A stretch of DNA of 5,471 nucleotides, from positions 1 to 5,471 of the forward strand of contig MGMR01000062.1 in NCBI GenBank assembly GCA_001796495.1. The letters run 5' to 3'. Shown here in pieces: positions 4,284 through 5,471 of the stretch. Each line of letters begins with the position of its first letter. Position 1 is the stretch's first letter. The notes below the pieces were generated by a model, which was not told where the DNA came from, did no database searches, and was given only the letters and a program-made list of their open reading frames with translations. The translations under genes and the position numbers were made by a program. This stretch comes from Chloroflexi bacterium RBG_13_51_18 (lineage in GTDB: Bacteria; Chloroflexota; Dehalococcoidia; Dehalococcoidales; RBG-16-60-22).

Positions 4284-5348
4284 TTGAAAAAGCGTATTTT
4301 CATCATCGGTGCCGGTCTTTTGTTCGGGGTTTTAGCCGCTTTAATGTTTAATTGGGGCAACCCGCCCAATATGGGTATCTGCGCCGCCTGCTTTATTCGT
4401 GATATCGCCGGTGCTATCGGTTTGCATGGCGCTACAGCGGTTCAATACATCAGGCCGGAAATCATCGGTTTTGTTCTCGGCGCTTTTATTACGGCTTTAT
4501 CCTTCCGCGAGTTCCGCTCCAGGGGCGGCTCATCGCCTATCGTTCGTTTTATACTCGGTGCCTTCGTCATGGTCGGCGCCTTGGTCTTCATGGGTTGTCC
4601 CATACGTATGCTGCTCCGCCTCGCCGGCGGCGACCTCAACGGATTGCCGGCTCTGGGCGGACTGATTGCCGGAGTACTCGTAGGCATTTTCTTCCTGCGG
4701 CGGGGCTTTAGTCTGGGACGTTCCGCCAGGCTTCCCGCTCTCGCCGGCTGGCTTATGCCTGTGTTTATGGTAGGCTTGCTCTTATTTGCCGTATTCCAGC
4801 CCGGTTTCATTAAAAGCAGCGAGCAAGGTCCCGGCGCCGTTTTCGCCCCCCTCGCCATATCGCTGGTAGTCGGGCTGGTCATAGGTTTTCTCGTTCAGAG
4901 AACGAGATTATGCTTCGTCGGTGGCTGGCGCGACCTTTTTCTCACCCGTGACACCTATCTCTTTAGCGGCCTGGCGGCTTTCTTCGTCGCGGCTTTGATA
5001 ACCAATTACATCGCCGGTAACTTTGGTGCGTCGGGCATTTATCACTGGGGCTTTGAAAACCAGCCTCTCGCTCACAACGACCACCTCTGGAATTTCCTCG
5101 GCATGGCTTTGGTTGGACTCGCGGTTACTCTGGTCGGCGGCTGCCCTTTACGCCAGCTGGTTCTTACAGGAGAAGGTGATACCGATGCTTCGGTGACCGT
5201 TATCGGGCTTTTTGCCGGAGCCGCCGTCGCCCATAACTTCTCGTTAGCTTCGGGTAGCTCGGGCACGGGGACATGGGGCCCGGTCTCGGTTATCATCGGC
5301 TTGGTTTTCTGCTTGGTTATAGGATTCTTTATGAGAGAGAAAGACTAG
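4284..5348 (+). CDS. yedE: YedE/YeeE-family membrane transporter, putative selenium or sulfur-compound uptake
   Basis: This encodes a 354-residue inner-membrane protein with about ten hydrophobic segments. The N-terminal signature GNPPNMGICAACFIRDIAG (25-43) followed by VQYIRPEIIGFVLGA (53-67) is characteristic of the selenium-associated YedE group. The wider YeeE/YedE family includes a thiosulfate transporter that uses conserved cysteines. Cysteines sit at 33, 36, 105 (MGCPIR), 210 (RLCFVGGWRD) and 287 (GGCPLRQ). The two halves are an internal duplication: C33/C36 with R39-D40 matches C210 with R216-D217, and GCPIR...GGD matches GCPLR...GEGD. The start is TTG at 4284; it gives the family's MKK start and no later start fits, though the ribosome site is weak (AAGAAAG, 4268-4274). 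A TusA-like gene follows after 46 bases, the usual pairing. Whether the cargo is selenium or sulfur is inferred from family, as no selenium genes are in view. Confidence 0.88.
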   Translation: MKKRIFIIGAGLLFGVLAALMFNWGNPPNMGICAACFIRDIAGAIGLHGATAVQYIRPEIIGFVLGAFITALSFREFRSRGGSSPIVRFILGAFVMVGALVFMGCPIRMLLRLAGGDLNGLPALGGLIAGVLVGIFFLRRGFSLGRSARLPALAGWLMPVFMVGLLLFAVFQPGFIKSSEQGPGAVFAPLAISLVVGLVIGFLVQRTRLCFVGGWRDLFLTRDTYLFSGLAAFFVAALITNYIAGNFGASGIYHWGFENQPLAHNDHLWNFLGMALVGLAVTLVGGCPLRQLVLTGEGDTDASVTVIGLFAGAAVAHNFSLASGSSGTGTWGPVSVIIGLVFCLVIGFFMREKD

Positions 5349-5394
5349 ATTTATTTTAATGGGCTTGTTTCTTAATAAATCGGGAGGATAAAAT

Positions 5395-5471
5395 ATGGTT
5401 GAAATGGATTTAAGGGGATATGAATGCCCCATGCCGGTGGTAAAAACGATGAAAGCTATCGAGAAAAATCC
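5395..5471 (+). CDS. TusA/YedF-like sulfur carrier (partial, 5' end only)
   Basis: The first 25 codons are present and the gene runs off the right edge. It shows the TusA/SirA signature: L-R-G (6-8) followed by C11 in ECPMPVVKTMKAIE (10-23), where the CPxP cysteine carries a persulfide in this family and may carry selenium in YedF-type members. The ATG follows GGGAGG (5382-5387) with 7 bases between. It lies 46 bases after the yedE stop with no terminator, so they are co-transcribed. If the full protein is about 75-80 residues it is TusA-like; if about 200 it is YedF-like. Confidence 0.85.
   Translation, partial: MVEMDLRGYECPMPVVKTMKAIEKN

Noticed and set aside
4442..4882. 146-residue minus-strand open frame inside yedE
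   Set aside because: It is the shadow of a strongly conserved transporter; composition is Pro/Lys/Arg-rich with no recognisable domain and no promoter.

Overview
The window looks like a piece of an anaerobic bacterial genome, probably from an uncultured or subsurface lineage. It is bacterial because there are three textbook sigma-70-type promoters (17-bp spacers), Shine-Dalgarno sites, and GTG and TTG starts. An anaerobe is suggested by the gene content: a DUF134 regulator, a NifX/NifB-type iron-sulfur domain protein, a DUF169 protein, and a YedE-type transporter with a TusA-like partner. The dispersed repeat words in the one long intergenic region resemble those I associate with environmental Chloroflexota (Dehalococcoidia-like) and similar draft genomes. 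That taxonomic guess is low confidence.

Layout. On the minus strand, read right to left, there are two transcription blocks. Block 1 is a LysR-family regulator (3049-3939) overlapping by 8 bases a small alpha/beta hydrolase (2343-3056, GTG start). Block 2 starts at a strong promoter (2255-2283) with a perfect 14-bp palindrome at the predicted transcription start. It runs DUF134 regulator (1752-2219), double zinc-ribbon protein (1405-1731), NifX-like protein (936-1334), then DUF169 protein (51-803). The DUF169 gene also has its own promoter (890-918) and a leader hairpin with a T run that could attenuate it. A further minus-strand gene begins at the left edge (1-15). On the plus strand a promoter (4201-4229) drives a YedE-family membrane transporter (4284-5348), followed by a TusA/YedF-like sulfur carrier that runs off the right edge (5395 onward).

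The 344-base gap between the divergent LysR and yedE genes holds a mosaic of repeats: three short hairpin-type elements and an AT-rich tract in which TTG (CAA on the minus strand) recurs every 7 bases. It has no credible gene.

How it may work together (inference). The right part resembles the yedE-tusA/yedF pair linked to selenium or thiosulfate-type sulfur handling, probably controlled by the divergent LysR protein. The left part is a run of small zinc- and iron-sulfur-related proteins headed by a DNA-binding DUF134 protein that may repress its own operon through the palindrome. The most unusual points are: the palindrome on the DUF134 start site; a coding-like out-of-frame stretch between the zinc-ribbon and NifX genes, suggesting a frameshift or an unrecognised small gene; the possible DUF169 attenuator; and the 7-base periodic tract. 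I do not see a defence system, CRISPR array, transposase, tRNA or rRNA.
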